Origin: Chloroflexota bacterium
GTDB taxonomy: Bacteria > Chloroflexota > Anaerolineae > Anaerolineales > UBA4823
Direction: 5' to 3'
DNA length: 11,288 nucleotides
Assembly (NCBI GenBank): GCA_012798185.1
Contig: JAAZNS010000009.1
Span: forward strand, 1-11,288
Shown here: positions 1-6,528 of the stretch, one piece after another
Layout of the letters: the number at the start of each line of letters is the position of its first letter
How positions within the stretch are numbered: the stretch's first letter is position 1
The notes under the pieces: generated by a model
What the model saw: only the letters and a program-made list of their open reading frames with translations
Databases searched by the model: none
Told to the model about the DNA's origin: nothing
Program-made: the position numbers and the translations under genes

Positions 1-306
1 AATGCTGGTCTGGGAGAGAACAACCTGGAAAGCAATTATTATGATCGGGCACTGCTTGTCACCGTATTGGGTGAAATCCCCAATCAGGCAGCCGCGCTGC
101 AGGAAATCTACAATGCCCTTAAACCCGGCGGAATTTTGTCGATTACCGAAATCATTTTCGACCCCCATTTCCAGAGCCGTTCCAAGGTGCTCCAATTGAT
201 GCTTGCTACCGGTTTTCAAGAGAAAAGCTCCTTCGGGAAAAAACTTGCCTACACCATACATTTCGTAAAGCCTCTGGCTGCTTCACAGCCATGCAAGAGC
301 ATTTAA
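1..306 (+). CDS. Class I SAM-dependent methyltransferase, C-terminal part (5' end outside the window)
   Basis: The frame is open from base 1 to the TAA at 304-306, so the 101 visible residues are the C-terminal part of a longer protein. The visible part has the late-strand pattern of Rossmann-fold methyltransferases. DRALLVTVLGEIPN matches the strand-4 region, followed by a helix and then LKPGGILSITEI, the post-motif III 'LKPGG.L.I.E' turn. The end, ATGFQEKSSFGKKLAYTIHFVKP, fits the final beta hairpin. The SAM-binding GxGxG motif would lie upstream and cannot be seen. The substrate cannot be told; ubiquinone/menaquinone-type and small-molecule methyltransferases share this C-terminus. The ATG at 67 is internal and not a start. 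The next gene begins about 170 bases downstream on the same strand, and no clear terminator lies between. Confidence 0.8.
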   Translation, partial: NAGLGENNLESNYYDRALLVTVLGEIPNQAAALQEIYNALKPGGILSITEIIFDPHFQSRSKVLQLMLATGFQEKSSFGKKLAYTIHFVKPLAASQPCKSI

Positions 307-477
307 TTCGTTCGACTTCCTCGAAAACTTTTATATCAATATTACGTATAACAAATATCGGGAACAGTTTCACCCAATGCCTCATCCTTCGAATGATAGA
401 ACCGTATAAATACCCTGTCACTAATACAACCCAAGTTGGCATCAATCGAAATGCCATCCGTTGAAATCGAGATTACA

Positions 478-1788
478 ATGATCAATTCCTATTCGCAAGT
501 TAAATCCATGAAGCCCTTTTTCGTCATCTGGACGGGGCAGGCATTCTCACTTTTTGGCAGCGGTCTGGTGCAGTTTGCACTGGTCTGGTACCTCACTCAG
601 CAAACCGGCTCAGCCACGGTACTGGCGACCGCCACGCTGGTAACTTTTTTGCCGGATGTAATCTTTGGACCCTACATAGGCGCCCTAGTAGACCGCTGGA
701 GCCGCCGCATCGTTATGATGGCTGCCGACGGCATGATCGCTCTGGCAACTGTAGGGTTAGCAATACTATTCTTCACTGGTAAAGTTGATATATGGCATAT
801 TTTTGTGATCTTATTCATTCGGGCGCTGGGCAGCACATTCCACTGGCCTGCTATGCAGTCTTCGACATCACTTATGGTACCTGCTGAGCATCTCTCGCGT
901 ATCGCAGGTTTGAACCAGGCACTGCGCGGTGCCATGGGAATCATTGCACCAATGGCAGGTGCCTTGTTGTTAAGCATTACCCCTATGCAGGGAATTCTGG
1001 CTATCGATGTAGGAACAGCTGCCATTGCTATTACCTGTCTGCTCTTTGTGGTCATTCCCCAGCCTGAACAATCGCCGGAAGATAAAGGCTCAGCGCTCAA
1101 AGCCATGCTGGAGGGTTTTCGCTATGTAAAAGCCTGGCCGGGGATGATGCTATTGATGCTTATGGCAACCATTCTTAACTTCTTCATCAATCCAGCTTTT
1201 TCGCTGACCCCTTTGTTGATTACCGAACATTTCAAAGGCGGGGCACTGCAACTGGGCTGGATGGAATCGGCAATGGGATTGGGCGTGGTGGCTGGCGGAT
1301 TGGTATTGAGCGTTTGGGGAGGGTTCAGGAAACGCATTCTTACCACGCTTTTAGGGCTTGTAGTAACCGGGTTGGGTGTGGTCACCATCGGCATAACCCC
1401 TGCAGGTTACTTGAATATTGCCATTACCAGCATGTTTGTAGCTGGTTTTTCCATGCCTATTATCAATGGACCATTGTTCGCTATTCTTCAAGATAAAGTC
1501 GCTCCTGAAAAACAAGGGCGTGTTTTCACGCTGGTAAGTTCCCTAAGCGGCGCTGCCGCGCCTTTGGGGCTGGCTATTGCCGGACCAGTTGCCGATTGGA
1601 TCGGTGTGCAGGGGTGGTTTATTATTGCAGGTGTGGTCTGTTTGTTGATGGCAATTTCAGGTCCATTTATGCATCCAATAATGCATCTAGAAGAAAACGG
1701 AAAAGATCTTGCAAAAGCATCGACGGAAAGTAAAACAGGTTTAAAAACCATACAGACCGATGAATCAGAGGCAAGCGCTTCGGATTAA
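478..1788 (+). CDS. MFS transporter, DHA3 / macrolide-efflux-like exporter
   Basis: This is a major facilitator superfamily exporter, probably a proton-driven drug or metabolite efflux pump in the inner membrane. About 12 hydrophobic segments are visible. The first is FFVIWTGQAFSLFGSGLVQF, and the pattern of GQ..SLFGS, then ALVWYLT, then TGSATVLA is typical of the DHA3 (MefA/EntS-like) group. Motif A, GALVDRWSRR, sits between helices 2 and 3. A loop of about 30 residues separates the two six-helix halves near 1060-1140. The last 35 residues or so are a polar Lys/Glu/Ser-rich tail. The frame opens earlier with a TTG at 436 and an ATG at 451, but neither has a Shine-Dalgarno (SD) sequence. I chose ATG 478 (436 aa), which has a weak GAG 6 bases upstream; ATG 508 is also possible. 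The substrate is unknown. It converges on the TfoX-domain gene. Confidence 0.88.
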   Translation: MINSYSQVKSMKPFFVIWTGQAFSLFGSGLVQFALVWYLTQQTGSATVLATATLVTFLPDVIFGPYIGALVDRWSRRIVMMAADGMIALATVGLAILFFTGKVDIWHIFVILFIRALGSTFHWPAMQSSTSLMVPAEHLSRIAGLNQALRGAMGIIAPMAGALLLSITPMQGILAIDVGTAAIAITCLLFVVIPQPEQSPEDKGSALKAMLEGFRYVKAWPGMMLLMLMATILNFFINPAFSLTPLLITEHFKGGALQLGWMESAMGLGVVAGGLVLSVWGGFRKRILTTLLGLVVTGLGVVTIGITPAGYLNIAITSMFVAGFSMPIINGPLFAILQDKVAPEKQGRVFTLVSSLSGAAAPLGLAIAGPVADWIGVQGWFIIAGVVCLLMAISGPFMHPIMHLEENGKDLAKASTESKTGLKTIQTDESEASASD

Positions 1789-1923
1789 CAAACCAAAGAA
1801 TGTATCAATTTATTGGCTATGCGCCTGTTTTCTCAAAAATCTCAGTTACCACATAAGCTAAGACAACTAGCATTTTCATTTAAATCGTGAAAATAATCAG
1901 GGGAATGGCAGGCTTTTTAAATT

Positions 1924-2253
1924 TCACAATTTTCGTTTCTTGCTTTTTGGAGCCTTCAACAATTCCTTTTCGGTAATGCTGATTAATTCGCTGAACCATT
2001 CCCTGTCTTCGAATTTATCTTCGATCAAAAAACTGTTCTTCGCCCCCGGATAAGCCGGCGCTTCCAACACCTCCCCGATATATTGCCTGCCTGCTTCGGT
2101 GGGTTTTACGAATACACGATTATCACACACCAATGCCACAATAGTGCCATTGCAATAGATACCATATTCCCCAAACATCTTCCTGTAAGTGATACATCCC
2201 GCACCCTCAAGTTGATCAGCCACAAAATCAACAAAATCTTTATCCGATGCCAT
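1924..2253 (-). CDS. TfoX N-terminal domain (Sxy-like) protein
   Basis: This is a single-domain protein of 109 residues matching the TfoX/Sxy N-terminal domain. The core signature is ITYRKMFGEYGIYCNGTIVA at residues 21-40, followed by VFVKPTEAGR and the family's P-A-Y-P-G-A-K-x-S-F segment near 67-75. The end is Lys-rich. In gamma-proteobacteria Sxy/TfoX helps CRP switch on competence genes, but stand-alone N-terminal domains are widespread and mostly of unknown role, so a competence function should not be assumed. Two ATG codons are adjacent (2256 and 2253). A strong AGGAGG (complement of 2259-2264) is 2 bases from the first and 5 from the second, so 2253 is preferred. It converges with the MFS gene across 135 bases without a clear terminator. 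Confidence 0.88.
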   Translation of the reverse strand: MASDKDFVDFVADQLEGAGCITYRKMFGEYGIYCNGTIVALVCDNRVFVKPTEAGRQYIGEVLEAPAYPGAKNSFLIEDKFEDREWFSELISITEKELLKAPKSKKRKL

Positions 2254-2380
2254 CATCTCCTCCTCAATTTTTTATATTTTTATATTGAAACGAATTAATT
2301 TTGGGAAAGCCCTATCGATTGTTCATTCAGATAATCCAAGAATGGTATCATAACATCAAAGCGTTGTTTACAACCTAACC

Positions 2381-2554
2381 TTACTTTGCCAGCATTTCTT
2401 CCCCCTTCTCGGTGATTGTCAGCCCTTCATTCCTGGCAATTAACCCGTTGCCTGCCATTGGTTCGAGAAATTTTTCCGCTTCAACCACCAAAACGCCGAA
2501 CTGCTTGCACATATCCGGGATAGCTATTGATTTGTCGCACTTCAATACCATCAT
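2381..2554 (-). CDS. Small winged-helix-like protein (57 aa), function unknown
   Basis: I do not recognise a named family. The 57 residues look like a minimal winged-helix unit. There is a helix (IAIPDMCKQFG), a putative recognition helix (VEAEKFLEPMAGNGLIA), and then a wing and closing helix (LTITEKGEEMLAK), which is the usual 'L..T..G...L' ending of MarR/PadR-like domains. The frame opens with a GTG at 2563, but AGGTG (complement of 2561-2565) lies 6 bases before the ATG at 2554, so that start is chosen. The next codon is also ATG. A near-consensus promoter lies about 100 bases upstream, which argues that this is a real gene and not chance. It lies between the decayed RNA methyltransferase and the TfoX gene, all on the minus strand. 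It might be a DNA-binding regulator or a remnant of a longer one. Confidence 0.55.
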   Translation of the reverse strand: MMVLKCDKSIAIPDMCKQFGVLVVEAEKFLEPMAGNGLIARNEGLTITEKGEEMLAK

Positions 2555-2561
2555 AAAAATC

Positions 2562-2584
2562 ACCTGCCGGCTGGATAGCCAGGT
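2562..2584 (-). promoter_or_regulatory. Possible hairpin masking the ribosome binding site of the winged-helix gene
   Basis: In the transcript, ACCT followed directly by GGCT can pair with AGCC and, after a 3-base bulge (GGC), with AGGT. The loop is ATCC. The 3' arm contains the AGGTG ribosome binding site used for ATG 2554, so folding would hide it. The stem is only 8 base pairs with a bulge, so it may be chance. Confidence 0.3.
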
Positions 2585-2658
2585 TATTTTGTTTAATTAG
2601 GCATCCAATGCTTGCTGAACTAAGCAACTGGCAACGTTCAATTCCCTGCCCAGGGTGG

Positions 2659-2686
2659 ATTATATGCGTTCTTCGATCATGGTCAA
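2659..2686 (-). promoter_or_regulatory. Near-consensus sigma-70 promoter for the small winged-helix gene
   Basis: On the minus strand TTGACC (2686-2681) is followed after 16 bases by TATAAT (2664-2659). This is 5/6 and 6/6 to the consensus, the best promoter match I noticed in the window. The start point would be near 2652, giving a leader of about 98 bases before the ATG at 2554. It lies just past the stop of the decayed methyltransferase gene. No experimental support is available. Confidence 0.55.
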
Positions 2687-2695
2687 CACCTGTTT

Positions 2696-3206
2696 TTATT
2701 TTAGTTGATAAATGCTGATACCGGTCGCCACACCAACGTTCAGACTTTCAATAATATTAAAATATAGGGATCAGCACCAGGAAATCGGCTTCATCTTCGA
2801 TTATGGAGTCGATTCCGTTGGGTTCATTACCCACCACCAGGGCAGCGGGTTGACGTTTAAGTTGAACCAGCGATTATATTTCCGCGCCGCGCAGGCTGGC
2901 AGCGATGATTTGGCAGCCTCTTTGCCTCAGATAGCGAACAGTAGCACCAGCATCTGGGAAACAATCCAATTGTGTGCTAAACACGCTCCCCCGCAATGCC
3001 TCGGTAGTTTTTCAATCGGTTATCGCTGAAGCGATCTTGCTGCTCGTCAAAACGAACTCAATTTCGACTCCAGATTCAATTGCCCAATTCAAGATCGTCT
3101 CACCCTCCAGTAAAATGCGGTGATGAGACTGCCGTCCCTTGTGAGTGTTAACCGCGTGCGCCAGTACTATCCTGTCATCTTTTATCGAACTAATTATCTC
3201 GTTCAT
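2696..3206 (-). pseudogene. Decayed SpoU/TrmH-family RNA 2'-O-methyltransferase
   Basis: This is a broken SPOUT (TrmH-type) RNA ribose methyltransferase. The start (ATG 3206) gives 64 residues resembling the family's N-terminal substrate-binding domain (ILLEGETILNWAIESGVEIE). The frame then meets TGA at 3014-3012. Reading on in the same frame gives EALRGSVFSTQL and QIIAASLRGAEI, then a TAA at 2876-2874. After it comes ALVVGNEPNGID, which is motif 2. Near 2758-2763 the frame shifts by one, and NIIESLNVGVATGISIYQLK follows, the SAM-binding motif 3 with its knot signature 'ESLNV.VA'. The gene ends at TAA 2698-2696. Motif 1 (the 'NxGxxxRxA' segment with the catalytic Arg) is missing between the N-domain and EALRGS, so a deletion is likely. 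With two stops, a frameshift and a lost catalytic motif, the product cannot be functional. Confidence 0.8.
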
Positions 3207-3515
3207 AAGCTCGAAAGCAAATCACCGATATTAATAATTTAAATAAAACAATCGATCTATGAATTAAGAAATTATGTAATCTCATCCAGTTGATTGTTTA
3301 ATTCAAAACATGAAGTGACTAGCCTGCGCTTGATCTCAACACTACATAAGAAAATCAGTAAAGACTGGCAAATTGGAAAAAACATTATTTCGGGAAATCA
3401 CTAATTTTTAAATACGATTAAGATCTTGTCACTCATTTTACAGAAAATTGGTAGCGTAATCTTTTTATTTTATTGTCTGAAAGATCCCGTTGCCCTTACT
3501 TTTTGAATAATAAAA
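3207..3515. other. AT-rich non-coding stretch
   Basis: No coding frame of any quality is seen on either strand here, and the base composition is clearly more AT-rich than the flanking genes. The only structure noticed is an 8-base inverted repeat, AAACAATC (3246-3253) and GATTGTTT (3292-3299), separated by 38 bases, which could be chance in such DNA. No tRNA-like or known RNA fold was recognised. Confidence 0.5.
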
Positions 3516-3528
3516 TCTGATATATTAA
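3516..3528 (+). promoter_or_regulatory. Extended -10 promoter for the GH5 gene
   Basis: TCTGATATATTAA contains TGA-TATATT (TG at 3518-3519, hexamer 3521-3526), an extended -10 element. No good -35 is present. The start point would be near 3533, giving a leader of about 138 bases before ATG 3671. Twelve of the 13 bases recur upstream of tmk (5748-5760), which supports promoter function. Confidence 0.45.
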
Positions 3529-3532
3529 GCAT

Positions 3533-3626
3533 ATCCTGCAAAGGATGGGCTTAAACCCAGTAAAACTTATTCTATGCTTCCGGGCTGACAAGCCCCGCTA
3601 TAAAAGTCGAATTGAACGCCTGGGCT
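3533..3626 (+). promoter_or_regulatory. Hairpin-rich 5' leader of the GH5 gene, possible structured RNA
   Basis: Starting at the predicted transcript start are three short hairpins. ATCCT-GCAA-AGGAT (3533-3546) has a GNRA-type tetraloop. TGGG-CTTAAA-CCCA spans 3546-3559. GGGCT-GACA-AGCCC spans 3582-3595. A further GGGCT at 3622-3626 and one at 3547-3551 could pair with the same AGCCC, so alternative folds are possible. I could not match it to a known riboswitch family. The stems are short, and function is inferred only from position and clustering. Confidence 0.35.
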
Positions 3627-3670
3627 AGCAAAGAATATAAAATAACCCTATTTAATTGGGAGGAAAATCA

Positions 3671-5557
3671 ATGACTTCAATCCATCTCGACCAGGGCTGG
3701 TTCAAAGATGAGCATAACCGCCGTCTGCTGCTGCGCGGGGTTAACCTGGGCGGCAGCAGTAAAGTGCCCTTTACTCCAGATGGCGCCACCTACCGCCGGG
3801 AAGGTTTTTTCGAACACCAAACAGTCTCCTTCATCGGGCGCCCCTTTCCTCTGGAGGAAGCCGATGAGCACTTCAGCCGGCTGCGTGCCTGGGGATTCAC
3901 CTTCCTGCGTTTCCTGATCACATGGGAAGCAGTCGAGCACGCTGGACCCGGCATCTACGATGAAGCCTATTTGGATTATCTTTATGCCATCGTTAAAAAA
4001 GCCGGTGAATATGGCATCGATTTATTCATCGATCCGCACCAGGATGTATGGAGCCGTTTCTCCGGCGGCGATGGCGCTCCCGGCTGGACTTTGGAAGCTG
4101 CCGGCTTGGATATGACACATTTCGACGAGACCGGTGCTGCGATCACTCATGCTGTCCACGGCGATCCCTTCCCGCGCATGATCTGGCCTACCAACAACCA
4201 CAAGCTGGCGGCAGCTACCATGTTCACCCTGTTCTTCGCCGGAAACGATTTTGCTCCCCAGACAAAGGTGGAGGGCATGTCTATCCAGGAATATCTGCAA
4301 GGGCATTACATAGCCGCCATGCAGCAGGTAGTAAAGCGCCTGAAAGGGCTGCCCAACGTGGTTGGTTACGATACCCTTAATGAGCCGGCTTTGGGATATA
4401 TTGGCATCCCCGATTTGAACGCAATCCCCGGACCTTTGCGAATCGGCGATAACCCAACCTATTTTCAATCCATGCTGCTGGGCAGCGGCTTTCCTCAGGA
4501 AGTAGAGGTGTGGAAATTCGCCATCCCCTCCCCCCGCAAAGTTGGGAGACGGATAATCAATTCCCGCCAGGTCAGTACCTGGCTGCCGGGCAGGGAATGT
4601 ATTTGGAAGCAGCACGGTGTGTGGGATATCGATGCTAAAGGGGAACCAGTTTTGCTTAAACCGGATTATTTCCACCAGATCGAAGGAAAAATTGTGGATT
4701 TCAACCGCGATTACTTCCGCCCCTTTGCCAACCGCATTGCTGCATCTATCCGCCAAATCGACCCGAAAACGCTGATTTTCGTTGAGACCATCCCCGAATA
4801 TCCCCTGCCGGTTTGGCAGGATGGCGATGTTGAGAATATCGTTTCGGCAGCACATTGGTACGACGTGACCACGCTATTGAGTAAAAACCTCTATCCCTGG
4901 CTGGGTTATAATATCCATACCCAAAAATTGGTAGTGGGAAAAAGCGCGGTGCGCAAATCATTCGCCGGGCAGATCGAACACTGGAAACGCAAATCTTTCG
5001 AGCAAATGCGAGGAGCACCAGTAATCATCGGCGAAACCGGCATCCCCTTCGACCTACAGAAAAAACGCGCTTACCGCACGGGCGATTTTTCGACTGCAAC
5101 AAAAACCATGAACCGCACCATGCAAGCGATGGACGATGCGTTGGCGTCTTATACGATCTGGAATTACACCGCCGATAACACCAACGCCCGCGGTGACATG
5201 TGGAACGACGAAGACCTATCAATATTCAGCCGCGACCAGCAGACCAACCCGGCGGATATCCATTCCGGCGGGCGGGCGCTGGAAGCCGTGGTGCGCCCCT
5301 ATGCAAAAGCTACCGCCGGTATACCGCTGCGAATGTCATTCAATATTCGCAAGAAGATTTTCGAATTCGAATTCAGCCATGAAGAGAATATCGATGCTCC
5401 GACAGAATTCTTCATCCCCAATTACCAGTTTCCGCATGGGTATGAAGTCGAAATTTCAGATGGGCATTATGAGAAAGATCAGGCAGCTCAAATATTACGG
5501 TATTTCCACACGCGGGAAAGACAAACACATTGGGTGAGGATAAAAAACGCCCGGTGA
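3671..5557 (+). CDS. GH5 family glycosidase, similar to fungal glucosylceramidase/sterylglucosidase (GH5_12-like)
   Basis: This is a 628-residue retaining beta-glycosidase of family GH5. The N-terminal strand region is RLLLRGVNLGGSSKVP (19-33). The acid/base Glu is E238 in YDTLNEP. SAAHWYD (392-398) supplies the conserved His/Tyr. The nucleophile is E455 in IIGETGIPFDL. After it, IWNYTADNTNARGDMWNDED and LSIFS (496-520) match the pattern I know from fungal EGCrP1/EGCrP2-type enzymes that split glucosylceramide or steryl glucoside. A beta-sheet domain of about 80 residues (from about 550) closes the protein, as in GH5 enzymes with a C-terminal domain. There is no signal peptide or membrane segment, so it is probably cytoplasmic. 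A TTG at 3656 opens the frame, but GGGAGG (3658-3663) 7 bases before ATG 3671 fixes the start. The substrate is inferred; another glucoside is possible. Confidence 0.85.
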   Translation: MTSIHLDQGWFKDEHNRRLLLRGVNLGGSSKVPFTPDGATYRREGFFEHQTVSFIGRPFPLEEADEHFSRLRAWGFTFLRFLITWEAVEHAGPGIYDEAYLDYLYAIVKKAGEYGIDLFIDPHQDVWSRFSGGDGAPGWTLEAAGLDMTHFDETGAAITHAVHGDPFPRMIWPTNNHKLAAATMFTLFFAGNDFAPQTKVEGMSIQEYLQGHYIAAMQQVVKRLKGLPNVVGYDTLNEPALGYIGIPDLNAIPGPLRIGDNPTYFQSMLLGSGFPQEVEVWKFAIPSPRKVGRRIINSRQVSTWLPGRECIWKQHGVWDIDAKGEPVLLKPDYFHQIEGKIVDFNRDYFRPFANRIAASIRQIDPKTLIFVETIPEYPLPVWQDGDVENIVSAAHWYDVTTLLSKNLYPWLGYNIHTQKLVVGKSAVRKSFAGQIEHWKRKSFEQMRGAPVIIGETGIPFDLQKKRAYRTGDFSTATKTMNRTMQAMDDALASYTIWNYTADNTNARGDMWNDEDLSIFSRDQQTNPADIHSGGRALEAVVRPYAKATAGIPLRMSFNIRKKIFEFEFSHEENIDAPTEFFIPNYQFPHGYEVEISDGHYEKDQAAQILRYFHTRERQTHWVRIKNAR

Positions 5558-5730
5558 CTGATGGTCAGCGATCAGCAAGGGGTGCTGCTGCATCGTATTA
5601 ACCATTACCAACTTCACCCAACCGCCTTTCCAAAATAATACAAAATGGGAAATTCACCCGGAAGTTCTCGATTGAAGCGTGCTGGAATAACCATGAACAT
5701 TTATTCAGCTGGTAGGTTATTTATCGGCTT

Positions 5731-5758
5731 TTGGTCTTGATGCAAATTCTGATATACT
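5731..5758 (+). promoter_or_regulatory. Promoter of tmk with extended -10
   Basis: TGA-TATACT (TG at 5750-5751, hexamer 5753-5758) is an extended -10 element. A weak -35, TTGGTC (5731-5736), lies 16 bases upstream. The start point would be near 5765, about 27 bases before the tmk ATG. It shares TCTGATATAYTAA with the GH5 promoter. Confidence 0.5.
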
Positions 5759-5791
5759 AATCAAATCGACAACAAGGGAGCAGGATCAATT

Positions 5792-6433
5792 ATGTTTATC
5801 ACCCTCGAAGGACCCGATGGCAGTGGCAAATCCACTCAGGCGCAGCGCCTGGCAGAATTCCTGCGCCAGCAAGGCTGCCCCGTGCTGCTCACCCGCGAAC
5901 CGGGCGGTACACCCATCGGCGAGCAGGTGCGCGGGATACTCAACAACCTGGATAACACCGCCATGCACCCCCGCACCGAGATATTGCTCTTTCAGGCAGC
6001 GCGTGCCCAGCATGTGGAAGAATTGATCAAACCCCACCTAGAAAAAGGCGATTTGGTGGTATGCGACCGATATGCCGATTCAACGCTGGCGTATCAGGGC
6101 TACGGTCACCAGGTCGATTTGGCAGTCTTGCGGCAGGTGGTTGAATATGCCACCGGCGGTTTAAAACCCGACCTGACTCTGCTGCTGGATGTGGATTCAG
6201 AAGTCGGTTTGAATCGGCGGGCGGGCGGCGGCGATTGGAACCGCCTGGACGCCTACGAGCTGGCATTTCATATACGTGTACGGGAGGGTTATTTTCAACT
6301 CATGAAAGCAGAGCCTCAGCGCTGGGTACTCATCGACAGCAACCAGCCTCCCGATGATGTGCAGGAAAAGGTGAGACAAGTGGTAATGGCAAGAATCGAA
6401 AAACGAAAATCGCAAATCAAATTACGAGATTAG
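5792..6433 (+). CDS. tmk: Thymidylate kinase (dTMP kinase)
   Basis: The enzyme phosphorylates dTMP to dTDP with ATP in the cytoplasm, the step shared by the de novo and salvage routes to dTTP. The 213 residues match the family's usual length. The P-loop is GPDGSGKS at 7-14. The dTMP-binding TREPGGTPIGEQVR is at 34-47, and CDRYADSTLAYQG, with the DRY motif, at 91-103. The lid region NRLDAYELAFHIRVREGY is at 150-167. No Arg follows the Gly-rich part of the P-loop (DGSGKS), so the lid is expected to supply the basic residues. The start is supported by AGGA (5782-5785) 6 bases upstream. The last 15 residues are Lys/Arg-rich. It has its own promoter, and the next gene on this strand, after a convergent gene, is gmk. 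Confidence 0.97.
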   Translation: MFITLEGPDGSGKSTQAQRLAEFLRQQGCPVLLTREPGGTPIGEQVRGILNNLDNTAMHPRTEILLFQAARAQHVEELIKPHLEKGDLVVCDRYADSTLAYQGYGHQVDLAVLRQVVEYATGGLKPDLTLLLDVDSEVGLNRRAGGGDWNRLDAYELAFHIRVREGYFQLMKAEPQRWVLIDSNQPPDDVQEKVRQVVMARIEKRKSQIKLRD

Positions 6434-6483
6434 GTTATCCAATATCGGATATATGGCATATTATGCAAAAATGGAGATTTAGA

Positions 6484-6516
6484 ATGGCTTTGGAAGATCG
6501 TATCGTTATTGATTAA
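6484..6516 (+). pseudogene. Ten-codon stub resembling the start of a DUF433 antitoxin gene
   Basis: After a good ribosome binding site (GGAG at 6473-6476, 7 bases before ATG) comes MALEDRIVID and then TAA. DUF433 (VapB45-like antitoxin) proteins commonly begin with a sequence like this, '..L.RIVIDP..CHGKP.I.GTR'. Here the frame stops just where the Pro-x-x-Cys-His-Gly-Lys segment should begin, and nothing similar follows before the convergent FmdB gene ends 13 bases on. I infer that the rest was lost by deletion. With only ten residues the match may be chance, and a true micropeptide is an alternative. Confidence 0.35.
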
Positions 6517-6528
6517 TTAGCCTCAGTA

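Noticed and set aside
311..332. Hairpin TTCGA-CTTCC-TCGAA as terminator of the methyltransferase gene
   Set aside because: The stem has only 5 pairs with few G-C pairs, and the T tract behind it is interrupted.
436..477. Longer MFS protein starting at TTG 436 or ATG 451
   Set aside because: Neither has a Shine-Dalgarno sequence, and the extra residues are not typical of the family, which begins shortly before the first helix.
2712..3029. Open frame of 105 codons on the plus strand
   Set aside because: It is opposite the decayed RNA methyltransferase, whose motifs on the minus strand explain the sequence. The plus-strand product resembles nothing known to me.
3533..3610. Similarity of the GH5 leader to the second half of a c-di-GMP-I (GEMM) riboswitch (GCAAAG, then CTTAAACC, then CCGGGCTG)
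   Set aside because: Only short words agree. The first conserved half of that riboswitch and its tetraloop-receptor arrangement cannot be found upstream, and the stems do not line up. Left as an unassigned structured leader.
4022..4855. Open frame of 277 codons on the minus strand inside the GH5 gene
   Set aside because: It lies wholly opposite a gene with clear GH5 motifs and shows no recognisable domain; it is the usual shadow of a codon-biased gene.
5558..5600. Short inverted repeats CTGAT/ATCAG and CAGCA/TGCTG just after the GH5 stop as a terminator
   Set aside because: The stems are 5 pairs each, overlap one another and are not followed by a T tract.
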